Below are positions 16,125 through 24,277 of a DNA stretch of 44,089 nt, piece by piece. The position numbers were made by a program, and so were the translations under genes. The stretch is from JAFGQJ01 sp964588525. GTDB lineage: Bacteria; Spirochaetota; Spirochaetia; SZUA-6; DRHE01. Location: the NCBI GenBank assembly GCA_964588525.1, contig CAZPQC010000017.1:1-44089 (forward strand), in the 5' to 3' direction. Below the pieces are notes generated by a model. It worked only from the letters and a program-made list of their open reading frames with translations, ran no database searches and was not told the origin of the DNA. The stretch's first letter is position 1; every line of letters starts with the position of its first letter.

Positions 16125-16610
16125 GTGGCAAACCCCGACGTGCCCATTGACCTGAAAGCGGCTGCTGCGCTGCAGGAGGACAGCGGCCTTTATCTGCTGA
16201 TCCTGAAGCTGAAACGGCGATGTCGTTTGACCGTGGGATCCCTCGGAGAGATCCGGTTTGAGTCCGGCTGGTACGTGTACGTGGGTTCCGGTAAGAGAAA
16301 CTTGAGCGCCAGGATCGCCCGTCACCACCGCAGGAGGAAAAAGCTTCACTGGCATATCGATTATCTGCTTGCCTGCTTGGAACCCGGGGATATCACCAGC
16401 CTGCCCATACGGAGCCGCCAGGCTTTGGAATGCCGACTGGCCCGGGCCGTAGACGCACTTGCCGCCGGATCCACGCGGGGCTTCGGTTGTTCGGACTGCA
16501 GCTGTCCGTCCCACCTCTTCCGCTTCGATCACGATCCTCTTTCAAATAGGAGCTTCCTCGACCTGCTCCTGTACTACCGTCACACCGTCGCCCGGGACCG
16601 TTCCTCGTGA
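16125..16610 (+). CDS. DUF123 (GIY-YIG-like) family protein
   Basis: A 161-residue protein from a GTG start 9 bases after the kinase stop. It has the DUF123 pattern: SGLYLLILKL, GSLGEIRFESGWYVYVGSG, LSARIARHHRRRKKLHWHIDYLLA, ECRLARAVDALA and a Cys pair in GFGCSDCSCPSHLFRF. DUF123 is related to GIY-YIG nucleases and is sometimes fused to endonuclease III; its reaction is unproven. Its last 31 bases overlap the convergent phosphoribosyltransferase gene. Likely cotranscribed with the kinase, though no functional link is apparent. Confidence 0.8.
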   Translation: MANPDVPIDLKAAAALQEDSGLYLLILKLKRRCRLTVGSLGEIRFESGWYVYVGSGKRNLSARIARHHRRRKKLHWHIDYLLACLEPGDITSLPIRSRQALECRLARAVDALAAGSTRGFGCSDCSCPSHLFRFDHDPLSNRSFLDLLLYYRHTVARDRSS

Positions 16611-17107
16611 GTCGCTATATCCTCGGCATCCCAGGGGTAGCAGATCCAGCGATCCTCCATTTCCCGCCCGACGAAGTAGTGCCGAATTCCCTCCGGAAGG
16701 CTTCCCCGCTTCTCCTTGTTCTTGTTGTGCAGCACCACCACGGCGATCTCCTTCGGCCCGTGGCTGAGGAGCTCTTTCAAGCAGTACTCCAGGGTCACCC
16801 GGGAATCATCGACTTCATCCACCAGGAGCACCCGTTTGCCCGCCAGCTTACGCTCCACCTCGTCGATCCACTGAATCGTCTGGGGGGTAGCTTTGGGAAT
16901 ATTATCGAGCCCGTAGTAGGAGATGCCGACGGCATAAACGGGTCGATTGATGAAGGTCTTGAGTATCCGGGCGGGAATGAAGCCCCCCGTTCCGATGGCG
17001 ACAATCACGTCCGGATCGAAACCCGCAGCCTCGATCCGCCGGGCCAGCAGTCTTACGGTTTCATGAATCTGCCCGTAGCTCAGGTAGTATCTCTCTGATT
17101 CATCCAT
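16580..17107 (-). CDS. Phosphoribosyltransferase (type I PRT fold)
   Basis: The 175-residue cytoplasmic protein starts MDESERYYLSYGQIHETVRLLARRI. It contains the strand-loop VIVAIGTGGFIPARIL and the PRPP motif KRVLLVDEVDDSRVTLEYCL (about 90-109), followed by ICYPWDAED near the end. These are marks of the xanthine/guanine-type PRT group (compare yeast Xpt1). It would join a purine base to PRPP. The start lies 10 bases after the RpiB-like stop; a longer start would overlap rpiB by about 100 bases and is rejected. No strong ribosome site is visible, so translation may be coupled. Exact base unknown. Confidence 0.85.
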   Translation of the reverse strand: MDESERYYLSYGQIHETVRLLARRIEAAGFDPDVIVAIGTGGFIPARILKTFINRPVYAVGISYYGLDNIPKATPQTIQWIDEVERKLAGKRVLLVDEVDDSRVTLEYCLKELLSHGPKEIAVVVLHNKNKEKRGSLPEGIRHYFVGREMEDRWICYPWDAEDIATHEERSRATV

Positions 17108-17117
17108 ACCGGTGAGT

Positions 17118-17603
17118 TCAGGACTGTTCGGCCGAGCCGCGGGAACGCCCACCACCGGCCACGGTGCGGCCGCGATCGTACTCGACGATACGCCGGACCT
17201 TGGGCTCCGATCGTCCACCGGGGGTGTACTCGGAGCGCATCCAGATCGTGACCAGGGTTTTGGCCAGTTCCGGCCCGATCACCTGGGATCCCATGGTCAT
17301 GATGTTGGCATTATTGCTCTTCCGGGCCCGTTCCGCCGAGTAGGCATCGGAACACAGCGCCGCATAAGCCCCGGGAACCTTGTTGGCCGCGATGGACACC
17401 CCGATTCCCGTGCCGCAGATCAGGATCCCCCGCTCATGATCCCCCCGGGCTACCGCCTCGGCAACCCGGATCGCCACATTGGCGTACACCGTGTCATCAC
17501 TGCCATAGTCCTCGGATTCGCAGCCCAGCTCCTGCAGGTGCTCCTTGATGATCTGTTTGAGCCCGGCTGCATTGGGGTCGCAGCCGATAGCGACTTTTTT
17601 CAT
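17118..17603 (-). CDS. RpiB/LacA/LacB-family sugar-phosphate isomerase, non-canonical active site
   Basis: A 161-residue isomerase with the family core GILICGTGIGVSIAANKVPGAYAALC (C63 is the usual catalytic Cys). Two usual RpiB signatures are changed: the DHAG motif reads D9-P-N-A, and the HND motif reads S96-N-N. Those two His residues open the sugar ring in ribose-5-phosphate isomerase B. Their loss suggests a linear or different substrate, as in LacAB, tetrulose-phosphate isomerases or the DhuI uronate isomerases. It lies between a KdgF-like cupin (31 bases upstream) and a phosphoribosyltransferase. The C-terminus is extended and Arg/Gly rich. Plain ribose-5-phosphate isomerase remains possible but is disfavoured. 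Confidence 0.8.
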   Translation of the reverse strand: MKKVAIGCDPNAAGLKQIIKEHLQELGCESEDYGSDDTVYANVAIRVAEAVARGDHERGILICGTGIGVSIAANKVPGAYAALCSDAYSAERARKSNNANIMTMGSQVIGPELAKTLVTIWMRSEYTPGGRSEPKVRRIVEYDRGRTVAGGGRSRGSAEQS

Positions 17604-17634
17604 GATTCTCTCCCCGCTATCTCACTGTTGCAGA

Positions 17635-17988
17635 TCAATTGTCCGCGTACTCGGGTCGCATCGGCGTGAAGAAATCCAGCACCTCGCTGTCCTCTATCGC
17701 TTCTGCTCCGTGATGCTCCCAGGGATCGAAGGCGTAGCTCGATCCGGCGGTGGCGATGAAGCTCTTCCCGTCGTTCAAGAGGAAGCGGAGCCTGCCGCTA
17801 AGTACGTATCCGTGCTGTACGGCTTCGTGGTTGTGCAGAGGAATGGCCGCCCCACGGGTCAGCTTGAAATGGCAGAGCATGCTCTGTTCATTGAAAGACA
17901 GGGTGGTCCGGAAAATCCCCGCTGGTTTCTCCACGCTGGTGAGCTTTTCCAGTTCTGCGTTCTTGCGCCCTACTTTGTTGTCTCTCAT
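17635..17988 (-). CDS. Small cupin, KdgF-like
   Basis: The 117-residue single-domain cupin has metal ligands in IPLHNHEAVQHGYVLSGRL and AFDPWEHHGAEA. It ends DSEVLDFFTPMRPEY, very like the DVFxPMRxDY tail of KdgF proteins. KdgF speeds conversion of 4,5-unsaturated galacturonate or mannuronate to DKI, which is the KduI substrate at 3233-4063. First gene of a probable cupin-isomerase-phosphoribosyltransferase operon. TATACT (17997-18002, minus strand) is only 8 bases before the ATG, so the mRNA could be leaderless, but the matching -35 is poor. The fold is sure; the KdgF role rests on the tail motif and the genes nearby. Confidence 0.75.
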   Translation of the reverse strand: MRDNKVGRKNAELEKLTSVEKPAGIFRTTLSFNEQSMLCHFKLTRGAAIPLHNHEAVQHGYVLSGRLRFLLNDGKSFIATAGSSYAFDPWEHHGAEAIEDSEVLDFFTPMRPEYADN

Positions 17989-18049
17989 GCTTCAGGAGTA
18001 TAGCGAAGATTGAACCTTGCGGCTATTCCCCTATTGCCCGTTGCCCGAA

Positions 18050-18081
18050 GCGATCGAAATCGCAGCGCCCGCCTGCGGGCG
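18050..18081 (-). terminator. Tandem hairpins after the YbaK gene
   Basis: On the minus strand two hairpins follow the stop: CGCCCGC-AG-GCGGGCG (18066-18081), then GCGAT-TTCG-ATCGC (18050-18063), which has a stable UUCG loop. There is no clear T-run, so intrinsic termination is uncertain; it may be a rho-dependent or stabilising structure. Confidence 0.4.
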
Positions 18082-18084
18082 ACG

Positions 18085-18552
18085 CTACAACAGCACGGAG
18101 AACTTGCAGAACTTCGGTTTCGCCAGCTTCTCGAAATCCTTGTAACCGATCTGGATCAACTCGGTGTGGGAGCAGGCGTTGAAGGCGATCTCGTCGTCCT
18201 TTTTCAGCGTTTCATCGGCATACACGGGAAAACCATAGATGTTCCCGAAGGGCGACATCGCTCCGGTCTCACAGCCGGAAAACAGGTGGGAGAATTCCTC
18301 CTCCCGGGCCAGTTCCACGCTCGAGGCCTTGCACGATTTCTTCAAGCCGTCCAGGTCGATCTGGTACTTGGCAGGCAGCACCGCCATGGCGATCTTGCCG
18401 TCGATCTTCACGATAACGGTCTTGGCCATGTTTCTTCCCTTCACGTGTGCCGAGGCGGCAATCTCCTGGGCCGTATAGGCGGTGGAATGACGGATCGACA
18501 CGTACTTGATCTTGTTCTTGTCGAGAAACTCTTTTAACTTGGTGGCAGGCAT
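18085..18552 (-). CDS. YbaK/EbsC-type aminoacyl-tRNA deacylase
   Basis: The 155-residue stand-alone editing domain resembles YbaK/ProX. It contains TAQEIAASAHVKGRNMAKTVIVKIDG, MAVLPAKYQIDLDGLKKSCKASSVELA, the GAMSPFGNIYGFPVYADETL loop and FNACSHTELIQIGYKDFEKLA. The conserved Lys in the MAKTV region is the tRNA-terminal-adenine-site residue of this family. Such proteins hydrolyse mischarged Cys- or Ala-tRNAPro in trans. It is monocistronic with AGGAGGAG just upstream and its own promoter (18572-18600). Confidence 0.88.
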   Translation of the reverse strand: MPATKLKEFLDKNKIKYVSIRHSTAYTAQEIAASAHVKGRNMAKTVIVKIDGKIAMAVLPAKYQIDLDGLKKSCKASSVELAREEEFSHLFSGCETGAMSPFGNIYGFPVYADETLKKDDEIAFNACSHTELIQIGYKDFEKLAKPKFCKFSVLL

Positions 18553-18571
18553 ACATCTCCTCCTCGCACCA

Positions 18572-18600
18572 ATGATAGAAGATTATTGGCCGAAGCGCAA
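18572..18600 (-). promoter_or_regulatory. Probable promoter of the YbaK gene
   Basis: On the minus strand TTGCGC (18595-18600) and TATCAT (18572-18577) are 17 bases apart, starting transcription about 15 bases ahead of the ATG region. The -10 is good and the -35 partial. Confidence 0.4.
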
Positions 18601-18711
18601 AAAAATTCCCATCGACATCGATCCGAAAGACGGGGTACAGTACGCCCAGGATCCCGGCGAAAATACAATCGGGCTGCCGAGCTGGTTCCGCGTCCAAAAT
18701 ACAAGAGCACG

Positions 18712-19467
18712 ATGAAGCTTCTTTCCTGGAACGTCAACGGGTTGCGCGCGCTCGTGCGCAAAGGGGGATTTGCCTTCCTTGCCGAACAACGTCCCGACAT
18801 CCTCTGTCTACAGGAAACCAGGGCATGGCCGGAGCAGGTAGATCCGATCCTGCCCGAGTTTTCCTTCCAGTACTGGAATCCTGCGGAACGGGCGGGCTAC
18901 TCCGGTACACTTTGCGTTTCGAAAATCGGGGCCCTCGAGGTACGCCGGGGTATGGGGAAAGCAGAGCATGACAGCGAGGGCCGCCTGCTCACCCTCACGT
19001 TTCCCGATTTTCATCTGGTCAACGTGTACACCCCGAACGCCCAAAGAGACCTGCAGCGGCTGCCCTACCGGCAGGAGTGGGACCGGGAGTTCAGAGCCTA
19101 CGTCCTGAATTTGGAAAAAACCAAACCCGTGGTGTTTTGCGGGGATCTGAACGTGGCTCACCAGGAGATCGACCTGACCCACCCCAAGGCCAACAGGCTG
19201 AATGCCGGTTTCACGGATCAGGAACGCCGCGGCTTCGGCGAACATCTGGCCGCCGGCTTCATCGATACGTTTCGGGAGTTTTGTGCGGAGGGAGGTCACT
19301 ATACCTGGTGGAGCATGGCCACCCGGGCACGGGATCGGAACGTGGGGTGGCGGATCGATTACTTCTGCATTTCCAAATCACTGCGCCCCGCTCTGTCCAG
19401 CGCCTTCATCCTGCCGGAGATCATGGGTTCGGATCACTGTCCCGTGGGCATCACCCTTGAAACATAG
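18712..19467 (+). CDS. xth: Exodeoxyribonuclease III (AP endonuclease)
   Basis: The 251-residue Mg-dependent nuclease starts MKLLSWNVNGLRALVRKGG. It carries the full ExoIII/EEP motif set: LQETRAWPEQ (metal-binding Glu), GYSGTLCVSK, NVYTPNAQRDLQRLPYRQEWD, FCGDLNVAHQEIDL, TWWSM, GWRIDYFCIS and the catalytic MGSDHCPVGI. It cuts at abasic sites and trims 3' ends during base-excision repair. An upstream in-frame extension lacks family similarity and is rejected. The last 34 bases overlap the convergent histidine kinase gene. Confidence 0.93.
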   Translation: MKLLSWNVNGLRALVRKGGFAFLAEQRPDILCLQETRAWPEQVDPILPEFSFQYWNPAERAGYSGTLCVSKIGALEVRRGMGKAEHDSEGRLLTLTFPDFHLVNVYTPNAQRDLQRLPYRQEWDREFRAYVLNLEKTKPVVFCGDLNVAHQEIDLTHPKANRLNAGFTDQERRGFGEHLAAGFIDTFREFCAEGGHYTWWSMATRARDRNVGWRIDYFCISKSLRPALSSAFILPEIMGSDHCPVGITLET

Positions 19468-22220
19468 GGAAGGGCCGCTTTTTTCAGGCGCTCGAATTCC
19501 TCCTGAAGGCTCGCAAACACAGATCGGGTTGCTTCTCCCTCCCCCGCCTTGGCCGTCTCCTCCAGCTGACGGGCGGCTTCACCGAGGGGATCGGCCGCCA
19601 GGTTCCAGGCCCCGCCCTTCATCGAGTGAGCCTCCTGCCGGATAACTTCCAATTCTCCCTTATCCAGGGCTGCGCGGATCCGGGCGATCTGTACCTGCCC
19701 GGTCTTAAGAAAGGTTGACAGCACATTGCGGACCACATCCTCCCGCCCCATGAAGGCATCGACGGCTTTGGGGAAATCGAAAACCCCATCCCCGGTGCTC
19801 TCCGTGGCAGCCCCCGCCGCCGCCCCGGGCCGACTCGAGGTGCCCGGCAGCCACCGATCGAGAACCGGAACCAGATCTTTCTTCTTGAAGGGTTTGGTAA
19901 GGCAGTGGTTCATCCCGGCGGCGAGCGCCCGCTTCTGCTCCTCCTGAAGGGCACTGGCCGTGACTGCGATGATCGGGGTCTGCACACCCATCTCTCGCAG
20001 CTTTCTGGTGGCGTCGTAGCCGTTCATGTTCGGCATCTGAATGTCCATGAAGATCAGATCGAAACGTTCTCGTTCAGCCGCTTCCACGGCCTTCAGGCCG
20101 TCCCCGGCTAGTGTAACCCTATGGCCCAGCTTCTCGAGAATCGTCTTGAACAGCTGTCGATTGACTTCATGATCCTCCACCACCAGGACGCGGGCTCCGG
20201 GAAGCACCCCCTCCTCGGCGGCCGCCGTTATCTCCTCCGGCTCTTCGGCCAGCTCCAGCTCTTCAGCCGGCTCCAACTCCGCCAATTCCGGTTCGTACTC
20301 GCCGGTCAGAACTCGGAAAACCTCGGCCAACAGGGCTCCCCGCTTCACAGGTTTGCTGAGATAGCCGTGAAACCATCTGAGGAGTTTCATCTTGGCCTCC
20401 CCGCTTCCCAACCCCTCCGGTGTAAGCAGGATCAGCTTCATCCCGGTGAGCAGCGGATCGGAGATCACCTCGCTGGCCAGCTGCCAGCCGTCGATTCCGG
20501 GCATTCGCAGATCCACCAGCACCAGGGCGTACGAATCGTTTCCGGCCGCCCGCCGCATCCTGGACAGAGCCTCTTCGCCCTTTGTTGCCTCATCCACCCG
20601 ACAGCCCCAATGTTCGAGATAGCCGCGCAAGACTTCCCGGGCCGAAGCATTGTCATCGACCACGAGCACCCTCAGACCGGAAAAAAAGTCATGGGGCAGA
20701 TCGTCGAACAGATTGGCCTTGACCTGAGTTTTCAATGACACGGTGAACCAAAAAGTCGAACCGACGCCTTCCTCACTCTCTACTCCGACCCCGCCGTCCA
20801 TCATTTCCGCCAGACTCCTGGAGATCGACAGCCCGAGGCCGGTACCGCCGTATTTCCGGGTGGTGGAGGTATCGGCTTGAGAGAAGGACTGGAAGAGTCG
20901 GGCCATTTTGTCTTTGCTGATCCCTATTCCGGTGTCCCGGACCACAAACTTCAGGGTGCACCGCCCGTCACTCTGCTCGACATCCTGAACGGAGATCTGC
21001 ACCTCCCCCCCCGCTGTAAACTTCACGGCATTGTTGAACAGATTGATGACGATTTGCCGCAGACGCGCCGGATCACCCCGCAGGCGGTGCGGGACTGCAG
21101 GAGCAACATCGAGGATCACTTCCAGATCCTTCTTGTGAGCCTCCAGGATCACCAGGTCGACTGCTTTCTCCAGCATCTCGTAGAGGTCGAAATCGATCTC
21201 CTCGAGAGTGAGCTTGCCCGCCTCGATCTTGGAGAAATCCAGAATATCGTTCACCAGCGTGAGGAGAACGTCTGCTGAAAAGCGGACCTGTTCGGCGTAT
21301 TCGGTCTGCTCCATGTCCAGATCCGTGTCCAGCAGCAGCTCCGTCATCCCCGTGATCGTATGGATCGGTGTACGGATTTCGTGGCTCATGTTCGCCAGGA
21401 ACTCGCTCTTGGTACGGGCCATGGCTTCGGCGAACTCTTTTGCCTTCTGCAGATCGACTTCGCTTCTCTTCCAACGGCTGATGTCCTTCACCAGGCCGAA
21501 GATCAACCGGGCTTGGCCGGATCGATCGCGAAGAACGGAAAGAGTGAGCCGCCACCAGGCCAACTGCCCGTCATGGCGGTGAAAACGGCTCTCCCTTTCG
21601 AAGAAGCTCAGGGTACCTTCCTGCAGAGCCGCCAGGTTCTCCAGGTACTCCGGGGAAGCCTCGGGGTGCACGAATTCCGAGAGCTTCCTGTTCTCCAGCT
21701 CCTCAGCCGAGTAACCCAGCATGGTTTCCAGCGCGGAATTGCTGCGCAACACACGACCCTCGAGGTCCATCAGGACCATGCCCACGGGGAAGTGGATGAA
21801 AAAGGAACTGAACGGATTATCGCTGCTCTTCAGGCGTTCGATTTCCTCTTTCAGAGCCGCCATCGACCGGGAAGTGGCAGACAGCTGACACGCATATCGG
21901 ATGACCCGCCGCAGCAGATCCCGGCTTGTCGGTTCGGAGACCAGAAAATCCTGAGCCCCCGCCGACAGGGCCTCGGAGCCGCTTTCCCCGTCCCGAACCA
22001 GGACAACGATCGGCTGGACAGCCTTTTTCTTGAGGATGCGGATTCTGTCCTGGAGCTCTTTGCCCGAGACACGGCTGCAGTCCATCACGATGACGTCGAT
22101 TTCGACATGGGAGAGGAAGCTCACTGCCTCTTCGATATCGTCGGCGAAGAGAAGTTGATCCTCCGCTCCCGCTTCGACGGGTGAGTTGTTGCTGTCGACT
22201 CCAACCAGGAGAACCTGCAC
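19434..22220 (-). CDS. Multi-module hybrid histidine kinase
   Basis: The 928-residue cytoplasmic-looking sensor begins at GTG 22220 and has no obvious membrane helix. Modules in order: receiver-like domain (1-115; D47 present, but the acidic pocket reads GVDSNN and the usual Lys is Ser in LVSEP); PAS (about 135-255); HisKA with H280 in MSHEIRTP; HATPase (385-500; NLFNNAVKFT, DTGIGI, GGTGLGL); receiver 2 (D570); receiver 3 (D726); and HPt (H865 in EAHSMKGGAW). An acidic Glu/Ala/Leu-rich linker joins receivers 2 and 3. The phosphate could run H280 to D570 or D726 to H865. No response regulator is adjacent, so the output partner lies elsewhere. The stop region overlaps the convergent xth gene. 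Confidence 0.92.
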   Translation of the reverse strand: MQVLLVGVDSNNSPVEAGAEDQLLFADDIEEAVSFLSHVEIDVIVMDCSRVSGKELQDRIRILKKKAVQPIVVLVRDGESGSEALSAGAQDFLVSEPTSRDLLRRVIRYACQLSATSRSMAALKEEIERLKSSDNPFSSFFIHFPVGMVLMDLEGRVLRSNSALETMLGYSAEELENRKLSEFVHPEASPEYLENLAALQEGTLSFFERESRFHRHDGQLAWWRLTLSVLRDRSGQARLIFGLVKDISRWKRSEVDLQKAKEFAEAMARTKSEFLANMSHEIRTPIHTITGMTELLLDTDLDMEQTEYAEQVRFSADVLLTLVNDILDFSKIEAGKLTLEEIDFDLYEMLEKAVDLVILEAHKKDLEVILDVAPAVPHRLRGDPARLRQIVINLFNNAVKFTAGGEVQISVQDVEQSDGRCTLKFVVRDTGIGISKDKMARLFQSFSQADTSTTRKYGGTGLGLSISRSLAEMMDGGVGVESEEGVGSTFWFTVSLKTQVKANLFDDLPHDFFSGLRVLVVDDNASAREVLRGYLEHWGCRVDEATKGEEALSRMRRAAGNDSYALVLVDLRMPGIDGWQLASEVISDPLLTGMKLILLTPEGLGSGEAKMKLLRWFHGYLSKPVKRGALLAEVFRVLTGEYEPELAELEPAEELELAEEPEEITAAAEEGVLPGARVLVVEDHEVNRQLFKTILEKLGHRVTLAGDGLKAVEAAERERFDLIFMDIQMPNMNGYDATRKLREMGVQTPIIAVTASALQEEQKRALAAGMNHCLTKPFKKKDLVPVLDRWLPGTSSRPGAAAGAATESTGDGVFDFPKAVDAFMGREDVVRNVLSTFLKTGQVQIARIRAALDKGELEVIRQEAHSMKGGAWNLAADPLGEAARQLEETAKAGEGEATRSVFASLQEEFERLKKAALPYVSRVMPTGQ

Positions 22221-22306
22221 TTCCGTATCCTAATCCCACCACGTCGGATCCGTCAACAAAGTTTATCCCTTGCATTGGCCCACGTGTCCATGGCACACTC
22301 TTCAGT

Positions 22307-23275
22307 ATGCACAAACGTGGCGTTTCGTTACTGCTTTGCGCTCTCACGGTAGTGCTCGCCTCCTGTTCGCTGAACAAGCTGGCCGTGAACATGGTAGCCA
22401 AGACCCTCTCCTCGGGAGACAGCACCGTATTCACGGGTGAAGAGGACCCGCAGTTGGTCGCCGACGCCCTGCCCTTTGCCATGAAGCTCTACGAGTCGCT
22501 GCTGGAGCAGACGCCGGAAAACGAGGACCTGCTTCTCACCACCGGCAGCATTTTCACGATGTACGCCAATGCCTTTATTCAGACTCCGGCAAGCATGCTG
22601 CCGGAAAGCGAGTACGAACAGCAGCAGCAAATGCTGGCGCGGGCCAAGAAGATGTACCTGCGGAGCCGCGGTTATCTGCTGCGGGCTCTGGAGCTGCGCT
22701 ATCCGGGTTTCGGGGAGGATCTGCGGGGAAACAATCTAGAACAGGCCCTGGCAGCCATGGTCGTCGAGGATGTGCCCCTCTTGTTTTGGACCTCCGCTTC
22801 CTGGCTGGGGGCATTCTCAACGGACACTTTCGACATGGAGCTCCTGCTCAACCTGTCCAAGCCGATCGCTGTGCTGAACCGGGCATTGGAGCTGGATGAA
22901 AGCTGGTCGCAGGGGATGATCCACGACACCCTGATCTCCATCTACGGCTCACTGCCCGAAGCCATGGGGGGCAGCCAGGAAAAGGCTCGCTACCATTTCG
23001 AGAAGGCGATCGAATATTCAGGCGGTCTTTCCCCCTCTCCCTACGTGGCGCTGGCCAGCACCGTATCGGTGGCCAACCAGGATGTGGAAGAGTTCCGACA
23101 GCTACTCGCACAGGCACTGGCGATCGATCCTGCGGACAATCCCGATAACCGCCTTCAGATCCTTCTGAGCCAGGAAAAGGCTCGCTGGCTGCTCGGCCAC
23201 ATAGAGGACTTCTTTCTCATCGATCTGAAGGAGGATTCGCTCGAGGAGCCAACAGAGGAGGGGGATCAACTATGA
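22307..23275 (+). CDS. TRAP transporter TatT component (TPR-like lipoprotein)
   Basis: The 322-residue lipoprotein has a signal peptide MHKRGVSLLLCALTVVLASC with a lipobox (LASC, Cys20). The helical body looks like TatT of Treponema pallidum: AVNMVAKTLSSGDSTVFTGEEDPQLVADALPFAMKLYESLLEQTPENEDLLLTTGS, then YLRSRGYLLRALELRYPGF and a cryptic TPR-like array ending near 300. TatT forms a trimer that docks the TatP binding protein at the membrane. ATG 22307 is set by the signal peptide. Its stop overlaps the TatP start by 4 bases. Divergent from the hybrid kinase across 86 bases. Confidence 0.88.
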   Translation: MHKRGVSLLLCALTVVLASCSLNKLAVNMVAKTLSSGDSTVFTGEEDPQLVADALPFAMKLYESLLEQTPENEDLLLTTGSIFTMYANAFIQTPASMLPESEYEQQQQMLARAKKMYLRSRGYLLRALELRYPGFGEDLRGNNLEQALAAMVVEDVPLLFWTSASWLGAFSTDTFDMELLLNLSKPIAVLNRALELDESWSQGMIHDTLISIYGSLPEAMGGSQEKARYHFEKAIEYSGGLSPSPYVALASTVSVANQDVEEFRQLLAQALAIDPADNPDNRLQILLSQEKARWLLGHIEDFFLIDLKEDSLEEPTEEGDQL

Positions 23276-24264
23276 AACATCGATGGGCTGCAATTCTGCT
23301 GGTGGGCTTCCTGGTCTGTGCTTCCCAGGCAGGCGCTCTGGTGATCAAGGTGGGCAGCGTGGCCCCGGACGGCTCACCCTGGGACAAGGCGCTGAAACGC
23401 ATCGCTCTGGATTGGCAGAAGATTTCAGGCGGCAGAGTGACCATGAAGATCTACAGCGGGGGCATCGCCGGAGACGAGCCGGATATGATCCGCAAGATGC
23501 GGATCAACCAGATCCAGGCCGCGGCCATGACCGGTTCCGGCTTGGGAAAGATCGATCCGAACTTTCTGGTCTATCAGCTTCCCTTTCTGACCCAGACCGA
23601 TGCGGAGCTGGACTATCTGTTCGAAAAGCTCCGGCCGCAGCTGGAGGCGCTGCTGGAAGACAAAGGATTCACCTTCCTGGCCTTTATCAAGTCCGGCTGG
23701 CTGCGTTTTTTCTCCACGGAGAAGGTGATCACCCCGGCGGATTTTCAGAAGCTCAAGTTCTTCGTCATGGAGGGCAGCCCGGAAGTCGACCAGGCCTGGA
23801 AAGCCATGGGATTTCATATCGTCCCCCTCCCGCCCAACGATGCCTTCGCTGCTCTGCAGAGCGGGATGGTGGAGGTCTTCACTGCATCCCCGCTGACCGC
23901 AGCGGCGATGCAGTGGTTCGCCCTGGCTCCCAATATGACCGACTTCTATTGGTCGCCGCTCACCGCGGGACTGATTGTCTCCAACCAGGCCTGGCAGCGG
24001 ATCCCGGCTGATATCAGGCCCAAACTCAAAGAGGCGACGCAGCAGGCCCTGCACGATCTGGAAGCCGAAATCATGGCAGTGGAGAAGCAGGCTATCGAAG
24101 TCATGAAGGAGAACGGCCTGGTCATCAACGAAGTGCCGCCGGCGGCTCTGCAGCAGTGGAAAGACCTGGTCGAAAAGGGCTTCGGCATCTTGATCGGCGA
24201 TGTGATCTCCCGGGATCTGTACGAAGAAGCCAAGCGGATCATGTCCGAGTATCGGCAGCAGTAA
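23272..24264 (+). CDS. TatP/DctP-family TRAP binding protein
   Basis: The 330-residue periplasmic protein has a signal peptide MKHRWAAILLVGFLVCASQA. The mature part starts LVIKVGSVAPDGSPWDKALKRIA and shows MKIYSGGIAGDEPDMIRKMRINQIQAAAMTGSGLGKIDP, LPFLTQTDAELDYLF and PPNDAFAALQSGMVEVFTASPLTAAAMQWF. This is the TatP branch, paired with TatT; ligands there are thought to be hydrophobic. The usual ligand Arg is in the KLKFFVMEG region where many DctP have GLKxR, so the ligand contact probably differs. It overlaps tatT by 4 bases and is followed by the QM permease after 13 bases. Confidence 0.9.
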   Translation: MKHRWAAILLVGFLVCASQAGALVIKVGSVAPDGSPWDKALKRIALDWQKISGGRVTMKIYSGGIAGDEPDMIRKMRINQIQAAAMTGSGLGKIDPNFLVYQLPFLTQTDAELDYLFEKLRPQLEALLEDKGFTFLAFIKSGWLRFFSTEKVITPADFQKLKFFVMEGSPEVDQAWKAMGFHIVPLPPNDAFAALQSGMVEVFTASPLTAAAMQWFALAPNMTDFYWSPLTAGLIVSNQAWQRIPADIRPKLKEATQQALHDLEAEIMAVEKQAIEVMKENGLVINEVPPAALQQWKDLVEKGFGILIGDVISRDLYEEAKRIMSEYRQQ

Positions 24265-24277
24265 GGCATTCTAATTG

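Noticed and set aside
17118..17603. Assignment as standard ribose-5-phosphate isomerase B
   Set aside because: The two conserved His residues of RpiB are Pro and Ser here, so the name is withheld at the gene-symbol level.
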